A DNA stretch of 64,000 nucleotides from Antrihabitans stalagmiti (GCF_016482825.1 NZ_JAEMNV010000001.1:1-64000), one strand, 5' to 3'; shown: positions 9,851-19,651, counted from the first letter of the stretch. The notes: generated from the letters alone by a model not told the origin. Translations and numbers: made by a program.

Positions 9851-10932
9851 TCGCGCCGGCGCGAGTTCGCGTTTCGCGGAGGCTTGCGACCGTGGTCGCT
9901 TTACTTTTGGCAGCAGCCGTGACTCTGAACGGTTGCGCGTTCGACCCGTCCTCAGTGCCATTGCCCGGAACTACAGTGTCTGGAGAGAGTTACCGCGTCC
10001 GAATCGAGTTCGAAAATGCACTGAATCTACCGGCGCGCGCCAAAGTGGCGTCCAACGGTATCCGGGTCGGCACCTTGCGCTCTGTGACACTCGTGGATCC
10101 GACCGAAGCACACGACGGGTATGTCGTCGCTGATGTCGACATCGCGAAATCGGTCAAGCTCCCACCCGCAACAACCGCGGAGCTCCGCCAAGCTACAGTC
10201 CTCGGCGATATCTATATCGCGCTCATTACGCCGTCGAACGGCTTCGACAATCCGATTCCCGACGGCGGAACCATCACACGAGAGCAAACGAAACCTGCAC
10301 TGCAGATCGAAGACACGATGGCCGGCATTGCAACCTTCGTTCAAGGCGGAGCAATCCACGAAATGCAGGACATCATCACCCGGATGAACTCTGTGCTGCC
10401 TGCGGATCCGAAGGAAACGGCCAGGATATTCCAAGTTGTCGGTGCAGACGTTCAGGACGTATCCGCAAACCTTGACCAGGCAGACGCGTTCCTCGACGGA
10501 ATGCAGGCCACCACCGGTGTCGTTATGGAAGATTCGACCATACTCGCCGAACTACTCACTGAAGCGGGCGTCGCTCAAGCGACCGACGCAATGACGTCGC
10601 TCATCGGGCTCTTGGGCCTCTACGACGGGTTCGCAGCGATCACGCGTTCTTTGGCGTGGGTGTCACCACTCGCGGCAGCGGGCAACGCTGCAGCCAAGGC
10701 GTTCATGCCCCTTGCCTTCACAGCGCGACCTTTGGATCTGCAGGCACCGTCGAATTTGAACAGGTTGGTGGCGTTAATTCGCGAAAAAGTCATTCCCTTC
10801 GCCGATCACGGACCGAAGGTGAACATCGTCGGCGTCGACATAGAGGGTTCACCTGCCGTCGCGGAACTGTCCAACGAAGGCCAAGTCGATCGAATTATCG
10901 ACACTCTCAGGATGATCGGGGCAGTCCGATGA
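9847..10932 (+). CDS. mceE: Mce protein E, lipoprotein
   Basis: The product has 361 residues. The start at ATG 9847 (ATGA overlap with mceD) gives a signal peptide ending in the lipobox TLNGC (Cys near residue 28), as expected of MceE lipoproteins such as LprK. The Mce domain follows (LPARAKVASNGIRVGTL near 61). Lipid modification should anchor it to the outer face of the cytoplasmic membrane. Extension upstream of 9847 runs through mceD and would destroy the signal peptide. Confidence 0.9.
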   Translation: MIAPARVRVSRRLATVVALLLAAAVTLNGCAFDPSSVPLPGTTVSGESYRVRIEFENALNLPARAKVASNGIRVGTLRSVTLVDPTEAHDGYVVADVDIAKSVKLPPATTAELRQATVLGDIYIALITPSNGFDNPIPDGGTITREQTKPALQIEDTMAGIATFVQGGAIHEMQDIITRMNSVLPADPKETARIFQVVGADVQDVSANLDQADAFLDGMQATTGVVMEDSTILAELLTEAGVAQATDAMTSLIGLLGLYDGFAAITRSLAWVSPLAAAGNAAAKAFMPLAFTARPLDLQAPSNLNRLVALIREKVIPFADHGPKVNIVGVDIEGSPAVAELSNEGQVDRIIDTLRMIGAVR

Positions 10933-11888
10933 AGTTGAGCTCACTGGTGTCACTCACTGCGATCGCGTGTGTGTTGGTGTTCGGTATCGGCTACCTGACA
11001 TTCGGTGTTGTACGCGTGGATTGGTTCAAGGACTACACGACCGCGACCATGCTGCTGACGAACTCGGGGAGCCTCGCTCCGCGGTCCCCAGTGCTTCTCA
11101 GAGGTGTCAAGGTAGGCGAGATCACGTCGGTCGACAACGTCGACGGGGGAGTCGAGGTGAAATTCCGGGTCGACGACAAATTTCGGATTCCCACGGCGAG
11201 CACGGTCATGATCGAGAATCTCTCCGCGCTCGGCGAACCGTATGTCCAATTCACTCCTACTCGGGACGGCGGACCCTATCTCGAAAGCGGCGAGCGAATC
11301 GACACCAAAACAATCCAGATGCCGCTGTCGATCCCTGAGGTCGCCCGAACAGTGACCAATCTACTGAACCAACTCGATCCGAAGGCGCTCAGCAGTATCG
11401 TCAACACGCTCGATCAGGGTTTGGCCGGAACCGAATCGATAATTCCGCAGCTGGCAAAATCGACCAACCTATTGGCCGCCACCATCCTGAGTCGAAGCCC
11501 ACAAATTCGCAGCACGATGACCGATCTACAGGCGATCGGCGCGGATATGGAATGGGCCGGCCCCTCGATGGCCGCGGCGGGCCCAGAATGGGGCAATTCC
11601 GGAACCCAGGCAGACCTCATCGCTGAGGCGATCGGGAAACTAGCGAGGATCGGCAAAATTCCCGACGACTATGTATTAGGCAACGGGCTGGTGCCGTTCT
11701 TGAACAACGTGTCGGCCTACCTGATCGAGGTCGGTCCGGACTTGCAGAGACTTGTGCCGATCATCCAACCGCTCGCCGCCGCATCAGAGGCGTCGATCCC
11801 GCAAATCGACATCAGCGCGCTAATTTCGCAAGCGCTGAACGCTACCGGTGACGACGGCGCGCTTCGTCTGCAAATAAATATCAAATGA
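10929..11888 (+). CDS. mceF: Mce protein F
   Basis: The product has 319 residues. ATG 10929 overlaps the mceE stop (ATGA). It has an N-terminal membrane segment (about 5-25) and an Mce domain (SLAPRSPVLLRGVKVGEI near 49). It completes the A-F set, so a full tunnel can be built from this locus. It is shorter than many MceF proteins, ending soon after the helical region and without a long disordered tail. Confidence 0.88.
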   Translation: MKLSSLVSLTAIACVLVFGIGYLTFGVVRVDWFKDYTTATMLLTNSGSLAPRSPVLLRGVKVGEITSVDNVDGGVEVKFRVDDKFRIPTASTVMIENLSALGEPYVQFTPTRDGGPYLESGERIDTKTIQMPLSIPEVARTVTNLLNQLDPKALSSIVNTLDQGLAGTESIIPQLAKSTNLLAATILSRSPQIRSTMTDLQAIGADMEWAGPSMAAAGPEWGNSGTQADLIAEAIGKLARIGKIPDDYVLGNGLVPFLNNVSAYLIEVGPDLQRLVPIIQPLAAASEASIPQIDISALISQALNATGDDGALRLQINIK

Positions 11889-11916
11889 TCTCCACCGCAA
11901 CAAGATCGGAACACCG

Positions 11917-12549
11917 ATGATACCCCCCGCAGCAAACAGAACAGAGAAGCGGATAGCAGAGGACGACGATCCGAAGACCTCCGGTGCAGCTCCAAATTTA
12001 GCTACTACCATCCATGACCGCGAGCGGGCGACTATCTCGATCCGAACCTCGACCATGGTCTACGGTGTGGTCATCGTTGTGTTGGTTGCCGCGGTGTCGG
12101 CTTTCGGCGGGCTTTGGCTCTCGGCCAAAAGCGATCTGAGTGACAGGGACGCGAGGGCCGCCGCCGATCAGCGGGCCGAACAGGTGGCAACTGACTACGC
12201 AGTTGGCGCATCGAACATCAACTTCCAGGACGTCGGTGCGTGGCTTGGGAAACTGAAGGCCAATACGTCGCCGCAACTCGGTAACAAGTTCGACGCGACA
12301 GCACCGCAGTTACAGGAAATCCTCGTCCCGCTCCAGTGGACTTCGACAGCCGTCCCCATCGACGCCGTGGTCGAGTCCGAGACCGACGGAATCTACAAGG
12401 TCAACGTCTTCCTCAACGTGACGTCCACGAGCGCGCAGACTCCAGCGGGTGCGCAAACCACGGTCACCTACAACATCACCATCGACACAAACTCGGATTG
12501 GCTGATCACCGACGTCGGCGGAATGGACGGTGCTTTACCCGCGAAGTGA
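11917..12549 (+). CDS. Mce-associated membrane protein
   Basis: The product has 210 residues. An N-terminal charged segment of about 46 residues precedes one membrane helix (about 48-70), and an extracytoplasmic domain follows that resembles the NTF2-like fold of Mce-associated (Mas) proteins. In mycobacteria such proteins stabilise or assist Mce complexes. It lies 28 bases after mceF on the same strand, so co-transcription is likely. ATG 11917 is chosen because it follows a purine-containing spacer; later starts would cut into the membrane helix. Confidence 0.75.
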   Translation: MIPPAANRTEKRIAEDDDPKTSGAAPNLATTIHDRERATISIRTSTMVYGVVIVVLVAAVSAFGGLWLSAKSDLSDRDARAAADQRAEQVATDYAVGASNINFQDVGAWLGKLKANTSPQLGNKFDATAPQLQEILVPLQWTSTAVPIDAVVESETDGIYKVNVFLNVTSTSAQTPAGAQTTVTYNITIDTNSDWLITDVGGMDGALPAK

Positions 12550-12657
12550 CCTCGAATTGGGCGATTCCCGCCCACGCCGAATCAACGCCCTCACTCCAGA
12601 TGATCCCGTCAGGCGCTGACTGACGATGTCTGTAGGCCCCAGGGAAGGATCAGTACC

Positions 12658-14868
12658 GTGTCGATAGCTATCAGTTCGGATCACCTTCAACTTGCAGAGT
12701 CGGTGCGATCGCTGACCAAGCGGACCGTCACTTCCGCCGACCTACACGAAGCCCTCGATGCGGAGGTGAAGATCCTGCCCGCCTACTGGCGCGCGGCTGC
12801 AGACATTGGGCTATTCGGGCTTCATCTTCCCGAGCAGTTCGGCGGTCAGGGGTTCGGATACTCCGAATTGGTGGTGGTCATCGAAGAACTCGGGCGATCC
12901 GCCGCACCTGGTCCGTTCGTGCCGACGGTGCTGGCGGCCGCCGTCGTCGAGCTGAGCAGCAACAGTGACGCGAAGGATGAGCTTTTGCCGCCCCTCTCCG
13001 ATGGTTCACAATGCGCGGCGACGTCGCTACGTTCCAACGTGGTCGGGCGGATCGAAAACGACATGCTTCACGTCGAAGGCACCGCCAGTTCGGTAGTCGG
13101 CGCCTCGGCCGCAGACGTTGTAGTGCTGCCGGTTTCGCTCAGAGCAGGCGAAACGCGACCGACGTGGATTGCACTGGATGCCGCCGACCTAACCGTTCGT
13201 GACGTGGAGAGCGTCGACCTTTTGCGTCCCATCGCAAACATAGAAATAGCCGCGCAGGTTGTTCCTGCTAGCAGGGTGCTCGGTGTCCTCGACGTGGCGA
13301 GGCTACGCAGCATCGCCGCCGTTCTCTATTCGGCCGAGGCGGTCGGGGTCGCATCGGCGTGTACGCACATCGCATCGGAGTATGCGAGGGTGCGCCACCA
13401 GTTCGGTCGGCCCATCGGCCAGTTCCAGGCTGTGAAGCACAAGTGCGCAGCGATGTTGGTCGACGCGGAGCGAGCAGCCGCTGCCGTTTGGGACGCAGCC
13501 CGCGCGCTCGACGATGCCACCTCGAGCCATGTTGACTTTTCAGCCGCAATCGCAGCCGTGCTCGCACCGCGTGCGGCCCTCACAAACAGCCAGAACACTA
13601 TCCAGGTGCTAGGTGGTATCGGGTTCACCTGGGAACACGATGCCCACATCTATTACCGGCGTGCCATCGGAATCGCCGCCGCAATCGGGCGTAGCGCAGA
13701 CTGGAGTCGCACGGTCACGGAGCGCGCGATCGAGTCGGGTTTGCCCTCGATCGAGGTGACACTGTCGGACGATGCCGAGTGTCGACGGGGCGAGATCCGG
13801 TGCGCGGTAGCACAACTGGCCGCCGTCCCGGCGAACGAGCGTACCGAGCGGATCGCCGCCGGGGGTTGGGTTCTGCCGCACCTGCCGGTCCCATGGGGTC
13901 GTAATGCCAACGCAGTCGACCAGGTGATCATTCAGCAGGAGTTCAAGGCAGCCAAGATCGTGCGACCCGAGATTGCGTTGGCCAACTGGATGGTGCCCTC
14001 GCTGATCGCGTACGGCACATCCGAACAGCAGCAGCGCTTCTTGCCACAGACCCTTCGCGGTGAGGTGTTCTGGTGTCAGTTGTTCAGTGAGCCGGGCGCA
14101 GGGTCGGATCTTGCATCCTTGACGACCAAAGCCACCAAGGTGGTCGGCGGTTGGCGGTTGACCGGTACCAAAGTGTGGAATTCGTTGGCCCAGTTCGCTG
14201 ATCGGGGTTTCTGCTTGGCGCGAACCGATCCAACGGCTCCGAAGCACGAAGGGATCACCTATTTCCTGATCGATATGAAAGCGGCTGGCGTCACCGTGAA
14301 ACCGCTGCGGGAGCTGACGGGATCTGCGCTGTTCAACGAAGTGTTCCTCGAGGACGTTTTTGTCTCCGACGAGGATGTCGTCGGCGAGGTGAACAAGGGG
14401 TGGGAGGTCACCCGCAACACGCTTTCGAACGAGCGAGTGTCACTGTCTAACAAAGATCTTCCGCTCTACGCGAGTTGCAATGACGTCGTGCGCTACGCGC
14501 AGAAAACCGAACTCGACGCCATTGCTCAAGATCGCATCGGACGCCTCGTTGCCGAGGGCTACACAGTTCGTCTACTCAACTTGCGTTCCACAATGCTGCA
14601 GATCGACGGTACCGATCCCGGCGCATCGTCGAGTGTGGCGAAGCTGCTGAACATGCGCTTCGGCCAGCACGCCGCCGAGGTCGTGCACGCCGAATTCGGG
14701 CACGAGGGCGCATCCGCGAACGAATCCCAAACTGCCGGTAAATGGGCCAGCTACCTGCTCGCGAGTCGGGCAACCACAATCTATGGCGGCACGACTGAGA
14801 TACAGCTGAACATCATCGCCGAGCGTCAGCTACACCTGCCACGAGATCCAGTACCGATCGAACTGTGA
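12658..14868 (+). CDS. Double-length acyl-CoA dehydrogenase (FadE34-like fusion)
   Basis: The 736-residue protein is two acyl-CoA dehydrogenase units in tandem. The N-half (about 1-340) has RHQFGRPIGQFQAVKHK near 243 and a GGIGFTWEHD end but no SEPGAGSD flavin loop. The C-half (about 370-736) has SEPGAGSDLASL, GTKVWNS and YGGTTEIQLNII. This layout matches FadE34/ChsE3-type enzymes that dehydrogenate sterol side-chain CoA esters in actinobacteria. Inference: FAD is bound mainly by the C-half. GTG 12658 is the start (GGAAGGATCAGTACC upstream). It follows the mce operon by 108 bases and may be under the same control. Confidence 0.85.
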   Translation: MSIAISSDHLQLAESVRSLTKRTVTSADLHEALDAEVKILPAYWRAAADIGLFGLHLPEQFGGQGFGYSELVVVIEELGRSAAPGPFVPTVLAAAVVELSSNSDAKDELLPPLSDGSQCAATSLRSNVVGRIENDMLHVEGTASSVVGASAADVVVLPVSLRAGETRPTWIALDAADLTVRDVESVDLLRPIANIEIAAQVVPASRVLGVLDVARLRSIAAVLYSAEAVGVASACTHIASEYARVRHQFGRPIGQFQAVKHKCAAMLVDAERAAAAVWDAARALDDATSSHVDFSAAIAAVLAPRAALTNSQNTIQVLGGIGFTWEHDAHIYYRRAIGIAAAIGRSADWSRTVTERAIESGLPSIEVTLSDDAECRRGEIRCAVAQLAAVPANERTERIAAGGWVLPHLPVPWGRNANAVDQVIIQQEFKAAKIVRPEIALANWMVPSLIAYGTSEQQQRFLPQTLRGEVFWCQLFSEPGAGSDLASLTTKATKVVGGWRLTGTKVWNSLAQFADRGFCLARTDPTAPKHEGITYFLIDMKAAGVTVKPLRELTGSALFNEVFLEDVFVSDEDVVGEVNKGWEVTRNTLSNERVSLSNKDLPLYASCNDVVRYAQKTELDAIAQDRIGRLVAEGYTVRLLNLRSTMLQIDGTDPGASSSVAKLLNMRFGQHAAEVVHAEFGHEGASANESQTAGKWASYLLASRATTIYGGTTEIQLNIIAERQLHLPRDPVPIEL

Positions 14869-15472
14869 CTCTGCATTTCGAGTCCTGCGGCTGACTCATC
14901 GTGCGCTCCAGGGCTGCGCGGACTTTCGATCCACGACCAGCAGTCGCGATGCGAACGATCGGCGAGATAACCCGGTAGCGACGAAACGGGAAGCGTGCGC
15001 TTGGGTGTGTAGCAGGAGCCCTCACCGCAGGAGGCACCGCAAGCTCGCTCGCAACGGCATCACCGATACGGGGAGGCCCGGACTCATTCTTTCGAATATT
15101 GCTGCCTAACTTGTGATTTAGCCTCAGTGCCACCACTTCAAGCCGTTCGGCTCGATGCGGCGAGCGAGTCGCAATCATTGGATCGGCAACGGCGAGTCCC
15201 GCATCGCCGGAGTCGCGAGACGGCATACGGGCTCTCCACGGCGATCGGGCCGCTCGGCCGGCACGATGACTGTAACGACGTTCGATGCCGGTGGCGAGCT
15301 GGGCAGCGGCGCCACCTATTCCCGACAACTATAGGTTAGGATACGATACCGATAGTATCGAATCTGGAATGATGATCGGTCCTCTCCCTTGGGAAGGGAA
15401 ATCCGAGGTGAACTGGGCGCTTCCGCAATGGTGCGCGTGGGACCGACATTTTGAGTAGTCAGGTAGGGGTCA
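14869..15472. other. 600-base intergenic region before mmpL
   Basis: No supportable gene. The only open frames are short and lack ribosome binding sites. A palindromic site lies at 15340-15360 (listed separately). The 100 bases before the GTG of the transporter are less GC-rich than the neighbouring genes and probably hold its promoter. Confidence 0.5.
15340..15360. promoter_or_regulatory. Candidate operator upstream of the MmpL gene
   Basis: The sequence reads GATAC GATAC CGATA GTATC G: a GATAC direct repeat whose second copy forms an inverted repeat with GTATC across a 5-base spacer (CGATAC-CGATA-GTATCG). TetR-family regulators of lipid exporters use sites of this type. It lies about 115 bases before the GTG start of the transporter. 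The regulator is unknown. Confidence 0.4.
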
Positions 15473-18445
15473 GTGAAGGCCAACAGAGGCATGAGTTTCG
15501 ATCGGCTGGGGCACTTCGTTGTGCGCGCAAGATGGTGGGTGATCGGCTTCTGGATCGTCTTGGCGGCGGCGTTGAACATCGCTTTTCCTCAGGTGGAGAG
15601 TGTCGTGCGCGAACAGTCGGCTCCTGCTTTCCCTCCTGACTCGCCCACATTCGCAGTTCTGGACAGGATGGCGAAGGCATTCGACGAAGAGGGTTCCCGC
15701 ACGACGGTCATCGTGGTCCTGGAAGACAAGTCCGGCCTGGATCAAGGTGACGAGCAGGTCCTGAGAAATCTGGTTGCAGCGCTGAAGGCGGACACCGAAC
15801 ACGTCCTCAGAGTGCAGGATTTCCTTGACGAGCCGCAGGGGAAAGCGCTCTTCACCAGCCACGACAACCAGTTGTGGTATCTGCCGGTCGGCATTCAGGG
15901 CGACATCGGTACGCCCGACGGCAACGCTTCAGACCTTAGGGTCCGAGATATAGTCGCAGAGACGACCCAAGACTCGAACCTAGAGACGCGGGTGACGGGG
16001 CCGCCAGCCACAGGTACCGACATGGTAGTCATCGGTGAATCCAGCATGGCGTTGATCACGGTGGTGACCGGAGTCCTTATCACGCTGATTCTGCTGCTGA
16101 TCTATCAGTCGCTCGTGACCGCCCTGCTTCCGCTGATGATGATCGGAATAACGCTCGTGGCAGCGAGAGGAGTTGCGGCCGCGTTGGGCCTCGCAGGGTT
16201 CGGCGTGTCGGCTTTTACAGTCGCGTTCATGACGGCAGTTCTGGCCGGCGCCGGCACCGATTACGCGGTTTTCCTCATCAGCCGATACCACGAGTTCGTC
16301 CGCGGTGGGCTCGCATATGATCGCGCGATAGGCGAAGCTGCGGGCGTAATCGGAAAGGTCATTGCGGCATCAGCGGCCACCGTGGCACTCGCGTGCGCGT
16401 CGTTGGCTTTCACGCAGCTAGGGTTCTTCGCCACCGCCGGTCCCGCGTGCGCAATAGGTATCACCCTTGCCTTTCTGGCGTCAGTCACGCTGCTGCCGGC
16501 GGTGCTTTCGGTAGCGGCGGGTAAAGGAAAAGCCCTGCCTAAACGCGACCGCACGGCTCGTGCCTGGAAGAGGGTCGGTGTGGCCGTGGTTCGACGGCCG
16601 GTGCGTGTCCTTGCGATGAGTCTGGTGCTTCTGCTGGGGCTGGCTGTGTGTGCAACCTTTATAGACGTTAGTTACGACGACCGCAGTGGTCTACCTGACG
16701 ATCTGCAGAGCAACGAGGGTTACACGATGCTCGATGCGCACTTTCCCAAAGACTTTGTACTACCGCAGTATCTGGTGATCGACAGCGAGTCCAATATGCG
16801 GACGCCCGAAGGCCTCGCGGATCTCGAACAGATGGCTGCGCGAGTGGCGCAACTCCCGGGAGTCACAGCTGTTCGCGGAATCACGAGGCCCGACGGCAAG
16901 CCGCTGACGGAAAGCTCGGTCTCATATCAGGCAGGTCGCGTCGGGTCCGGCCTGGCCGATGCCGCCAGCGAGATCGATTCGCGCGCAGCAGAATTTACCC
17001 CAATGCTCGACAAAGTCGACCAGATGGTTGCAGCCATCACGGATTTGCGCGAAATGTCGGAGCCCGTGTTCGCCGCAGCGGTAGAAGCGAGCGACTTGCT
17101 AGACAGAGCAGGGGGTTTCGACGGGCTGGACGCCGGGTTAGCCGAGGTGCAGGGCGCGTCTGATCAGCTCGAGGCAATGAATGGTACGTTCGATGAATTC
17201 GCTAATGCCGCAATGCAACTTGCCGATCTTGCTAAGTCTGCCGAGCCGTTGATCAACGTACTTAATACCAGCTCAATGTGCGACGTCGATCCGCCCTGTG
17301 TACAACTGCGCTCTCAGCTCGAACTGTTCGTGGGGGTCGGCGACGATTCGCTCGGTGCCCGCGTAGCGCGACTGCGCGACGCGTTGACGACGCTGACTGG
17401 AGGGCCGTCGATCGCCGAAACCCTAGGAGAAGCTCGACATACCCTCGCCTCGGTAAAGTCTGCGATCGTTGCCCTCGGTGGAGACCCCAACGATCCTGGG
17501 GGACTGGTGAGGACGGCACAAGGAACCATCGGCACAATGGCAGTCGATGCGCAAGCCTTCGGTAGCCGCTTCGAAGAGCTTGGCCCCGCCAAGGATCAGC
17601 TGCAGGCTGGTCTCGAGCAGGCGGCCAACTATCTGCTGGAGCTGAAAGATAAAGCCTCCTCGCAAAACATGGCGGGATTCTACATTCCAGCCATCGTCGT
17701 CAACAGTATCGACTTTCAAACCGCGGCATCTGTGTTCGTCAGTGCGGACGGGCACGTGGCTCGCTATCTAATTTCGACGGAGTACGGGGCATTCGGCGAC
17801 GAGGCAATCGAGCTGACCGGAAAGATTCGGCAGACGGCACAAGGCGCAGTGCCCAACACCAGTTTGGAGAACAGTACCGTCGAGGTTGCTGGTGCCACCT
17901 CATTGACCGAGGACGTCAAGAAATACCTGAACGACGACTTCCTACATATCATGATCACCACGTTGATCATCGTCGCGTTGGTTTTGATTCTGCTTCTGCG
18001 GGCGGTCCTCGCGCCGCTGTATCTGCTGATTTCGGTTGTGTTGTCCTATGTTTCGGCTTTGGGTCTGGGCGTTATCGTCTTTCAGCTCTTGTTGGGTCAG
18101 GAACTGTCTTGGATGTTGGCACCCATGGCCTTCATCGTGTTGGTGGCGGTCGGGGCGGACTACAACATGCTGCTCATTTCCCGGCTGCGGGACGAGTCGT
18201 CCCGAGGTATTCGCGTCGGCGTCATTAGAACCGTCGCGTCCACTGGCAGCGTCATCACCTCTGCCGGAATCATTTTCGCGGCGAGCATGTTCGGACTCAT
18301 GGCAGGTCAATTCCAGGGCATGATTCAAATCGGTTTTGTGATCGGAGCCGGACTGCTGTTGGATACCTTTATCGTGCGAACAGTCACCGTTCCGGCCCTC
18401 GCCTCGTTGATTGGCCGTGGTAACTGGTGGCCTTCGAAAGTCTAA
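15473..18445 (+). CDS. MmpL/RND-family lipid transporter
   Basis: The 990-residue protein has the MmpL layout: TM1 near 27-46, an extracytoplasmic loop, five helices (about 185-350), a second helix/loop unit from about 375, and five C-terminal helices (about 825-980). The conserved intramembrane motifs GTDYAVFLISRYHE near 262 and GADYNMLLISRLRD near 899 carry the Asp-Tyr pairs of the proton relay. Such proteins export complex lipids or siderophores in mycolata. The second loop contains a long coiled region (about 490-740). GTG 15473 follows AGGTAGGGG; ATG 15491 is an alternative. It stands alone, apart from the mce operon. Confidence 0.9.
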   Translation: MKANRGMSFDRLGHFVVRARWWVIGFWIVLAAALNIAFPQVESVVREQSAPAFPPDSPTFAVLDRMAKAFDEEGSRTTVIVVLEDKSGLDQGDEQVLRNLVAALKADTEHVLRVQDFLDEPQGKALFTSHDNQLWYLPVGIQGDIGTPDGNASDLRVRDIVAETTQDSNLETRVTGPPATGTDMVVIGESSMALITVVTGVLITLILLLIYQSLVTALLPLMMIGITLVAARGVAAALGLAGFGVSAFTVAFMTAVLAGAGTDYAVFLISRYHEFVRGGLAYDRAIGEAAGVIGKVIAASAATVALACASLAFTQLGFFATAGPACAIGITLAFLASVTLLPAVLSVAAGKGKALPKRDRTARAWKRVGVAVVRRPVRVLAMSLVLLLGLAVCATFIDVSYDDRSGLPDDLQSNEGYTMLDAHFPKDFVLPQYLVIDSESNMRTPEGLADLEQMAARVAQLPGVTAVRGITRPDGKPLTESSVSYQAGRVGSGLADAASEIDSRAAEFTPMLDKVDQMVAAITDLREMSEPVFAAAVEASDLLDRAGGFDGLDAGLAEVQGASDQLEAMNGTFDEFANAAMQLADLAKSAEPLINVLNTSSMCDVDPPCVQLRSQLELFVGVGDDSLGARVARLRDALTTLTGGPSIAETLGEARHTLASVKSAIVALGGDPNDPGGLVRTAQGTIGTMAVDAQAFGSRFEELGPAKDQLQAGLEQAANYLLELKDKASSQNMAGFYIPAIVVNSIDFQTAASVFVSADGHVARYLISTEYGAFGDEAIELTGKIRQTAQGAVPNTSLENSTVEVAGATSLTEDVKKYLNDDFLHIMITTLIIVALVLILLLRAVLAPLYLLISVVLSYVSALGLGVIVFQLLLGQELSWMLAPMAFIVLVAVGADYNMLLISRLRDESSRGIRVGVIRTVASTGSVITSAGIIFAASMFGLMAGQFQGMIQIGFVIGAGLLLDTFIVRTVTVPALASLIGRGNWWPSKV

Positions 18446-19308
18446 GGAAACCCGGAACCAGTCGACATTGCCCCAACTGGATTGAGGACCAAACGCATGA
18501 CACAAGTGGCGTCGTCTCATGCGCGTCCGCTCGATCAAGATGCCGGTAGGTTCGCCGCCGCCGCCGCTCACGTGTTAGAGGTTGGGTACAGCGGGCGTGT
18601 GGTCAACATTGGCTTCATTGTTGCGACCGGCTTCGACGCTGATGGGTTTGCGAGATCCTCGCCATCGACATCACCAGCATCGAGGACTTTGCCGGAAAGT
18701 AGAATTCCGCGGCTCACCGGGGCGTTGCAATGTCAAATCGACGGTCAACCCATATGTTTGCCCGCGGTCGGTGCGCCCGGCACGAGATGGTAGCCCGATG
18801 CGGCACCCTTTCAGGGTGACTCTGACGTCGATCACCCCGAAGCGGCCTGACCGTTGGGTGCGGCCGTGCTGCATCCGGTAACGATCGAACCGAACCGAAA
18901 TCGTTTGATGTGCAATGTAATCGGAAGGCCGACGCGCTCGCGACAAGCTTACCGAGTGTCGCCGCGCATCGGGACCACGCGCGTGGACCTGCTCGCATTC
19001 ACATTCTTAGGTAGATCTTGGTTCAACAACCGCACAACGGTCGAACTAGGCACCGTCGCCGTACCGACGTAGTCGGCATCCTTGCCGACCGGACGGCCAT
19101 CGTCCGCCTCGATGCCGTCGCACGTTCCGGGCACCGATATTGCCACCAACCTGATAAAGCGCCCGTCGCGTTTGATCCAGTCTGGCTCGTACGATCGCGT
19201 ACGTTGCGCGAGGCGGACGAAACGCTGTGTTTGTTTGCGGCGTTGGCGATTGCCGACGATGGCGCCGCGCGCCGCTCGAATTCAATGTGATGATACTCAA
19301 TATTGCTG
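18446..19308. other. Degenerate region with a transposase remnant
   Basis: No intact gene. The region holds the IS256-type remnant listed at 18588-18702, a small hairpin CACCCT-TTC-AGGGTG at 18804-18818, and short frames without ribosome binding sites. Together with the neighbouring pseudogene it looks like a site of insertion and decay. Confidence 0.5.
18588..18702 (+). pseudogene. IS256-family (Mutator-type) transposase remnant
   Basis: Reading on the plus strand gives SGRVVNIGFIVATGFDADGF, then after a one-base frameshift near 18650 EILAIDITSIEDFAGK and a stop. The pattern GRVV...VATG..ADG.REILA.DI..SED is the segment after the first catalytic Asp of Mutator-type transposases. Only about 38 codons survive and no terminal repeats were recognised, so this is a relic and not an active insertion sequence. 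Confidence 0.5.
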
Positions 19309-19651
19309 CTATTTGAGATGGTCCACGAGAATGCCCTCGGCGCCAACAGTTCGGCTCGCCAACGCTCTAGGAGCGGCTCGGTATCGATGTCGCTCGGATG
19401 AGATCCCGGTTTGACGTATCGCAAGAGGACGGGTGTCATACCCTTGAAGAGAGGTCCCCGCAGCGTCGCCACGACTCCGCGGGCCACCCGGATCGGGTTG
19501 CGCCCCTCCGAATCCTGGACCACCGAAACCAACGTCGCCGCGGCGATGAGCGGGAAGGCGACGCCGAACATCGCCAACATCGTCACGATCCGCGACCATT
19601 CGGGGCCACCGACGGCTTTGTACACGTCGAAAGCAACGGCCTTATGCTCAT
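19309..19651 (-). pseudogene. Broken 3' fragment of a PF10118 ferritin-like gene
   Basis: Minus-strand translation from 19651 gives EHKAVAFDVYKAVGG and continues through GRNPIRVARGVVATLRGPLF to RYVKPGSHPSDID, clearly paralogous to the C-terminal 115 residues of the gene at 1221-2120. Near the end the frame shifts: AELL is in one frame and GAEGILVDHLK-stop in another. The N-terminal two thirds, including the first metal-ligand cluster, are absent. It is a duplicated and truncated relic in inverted orientation 17 kb from the intact copy. Confidence 0.8.
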
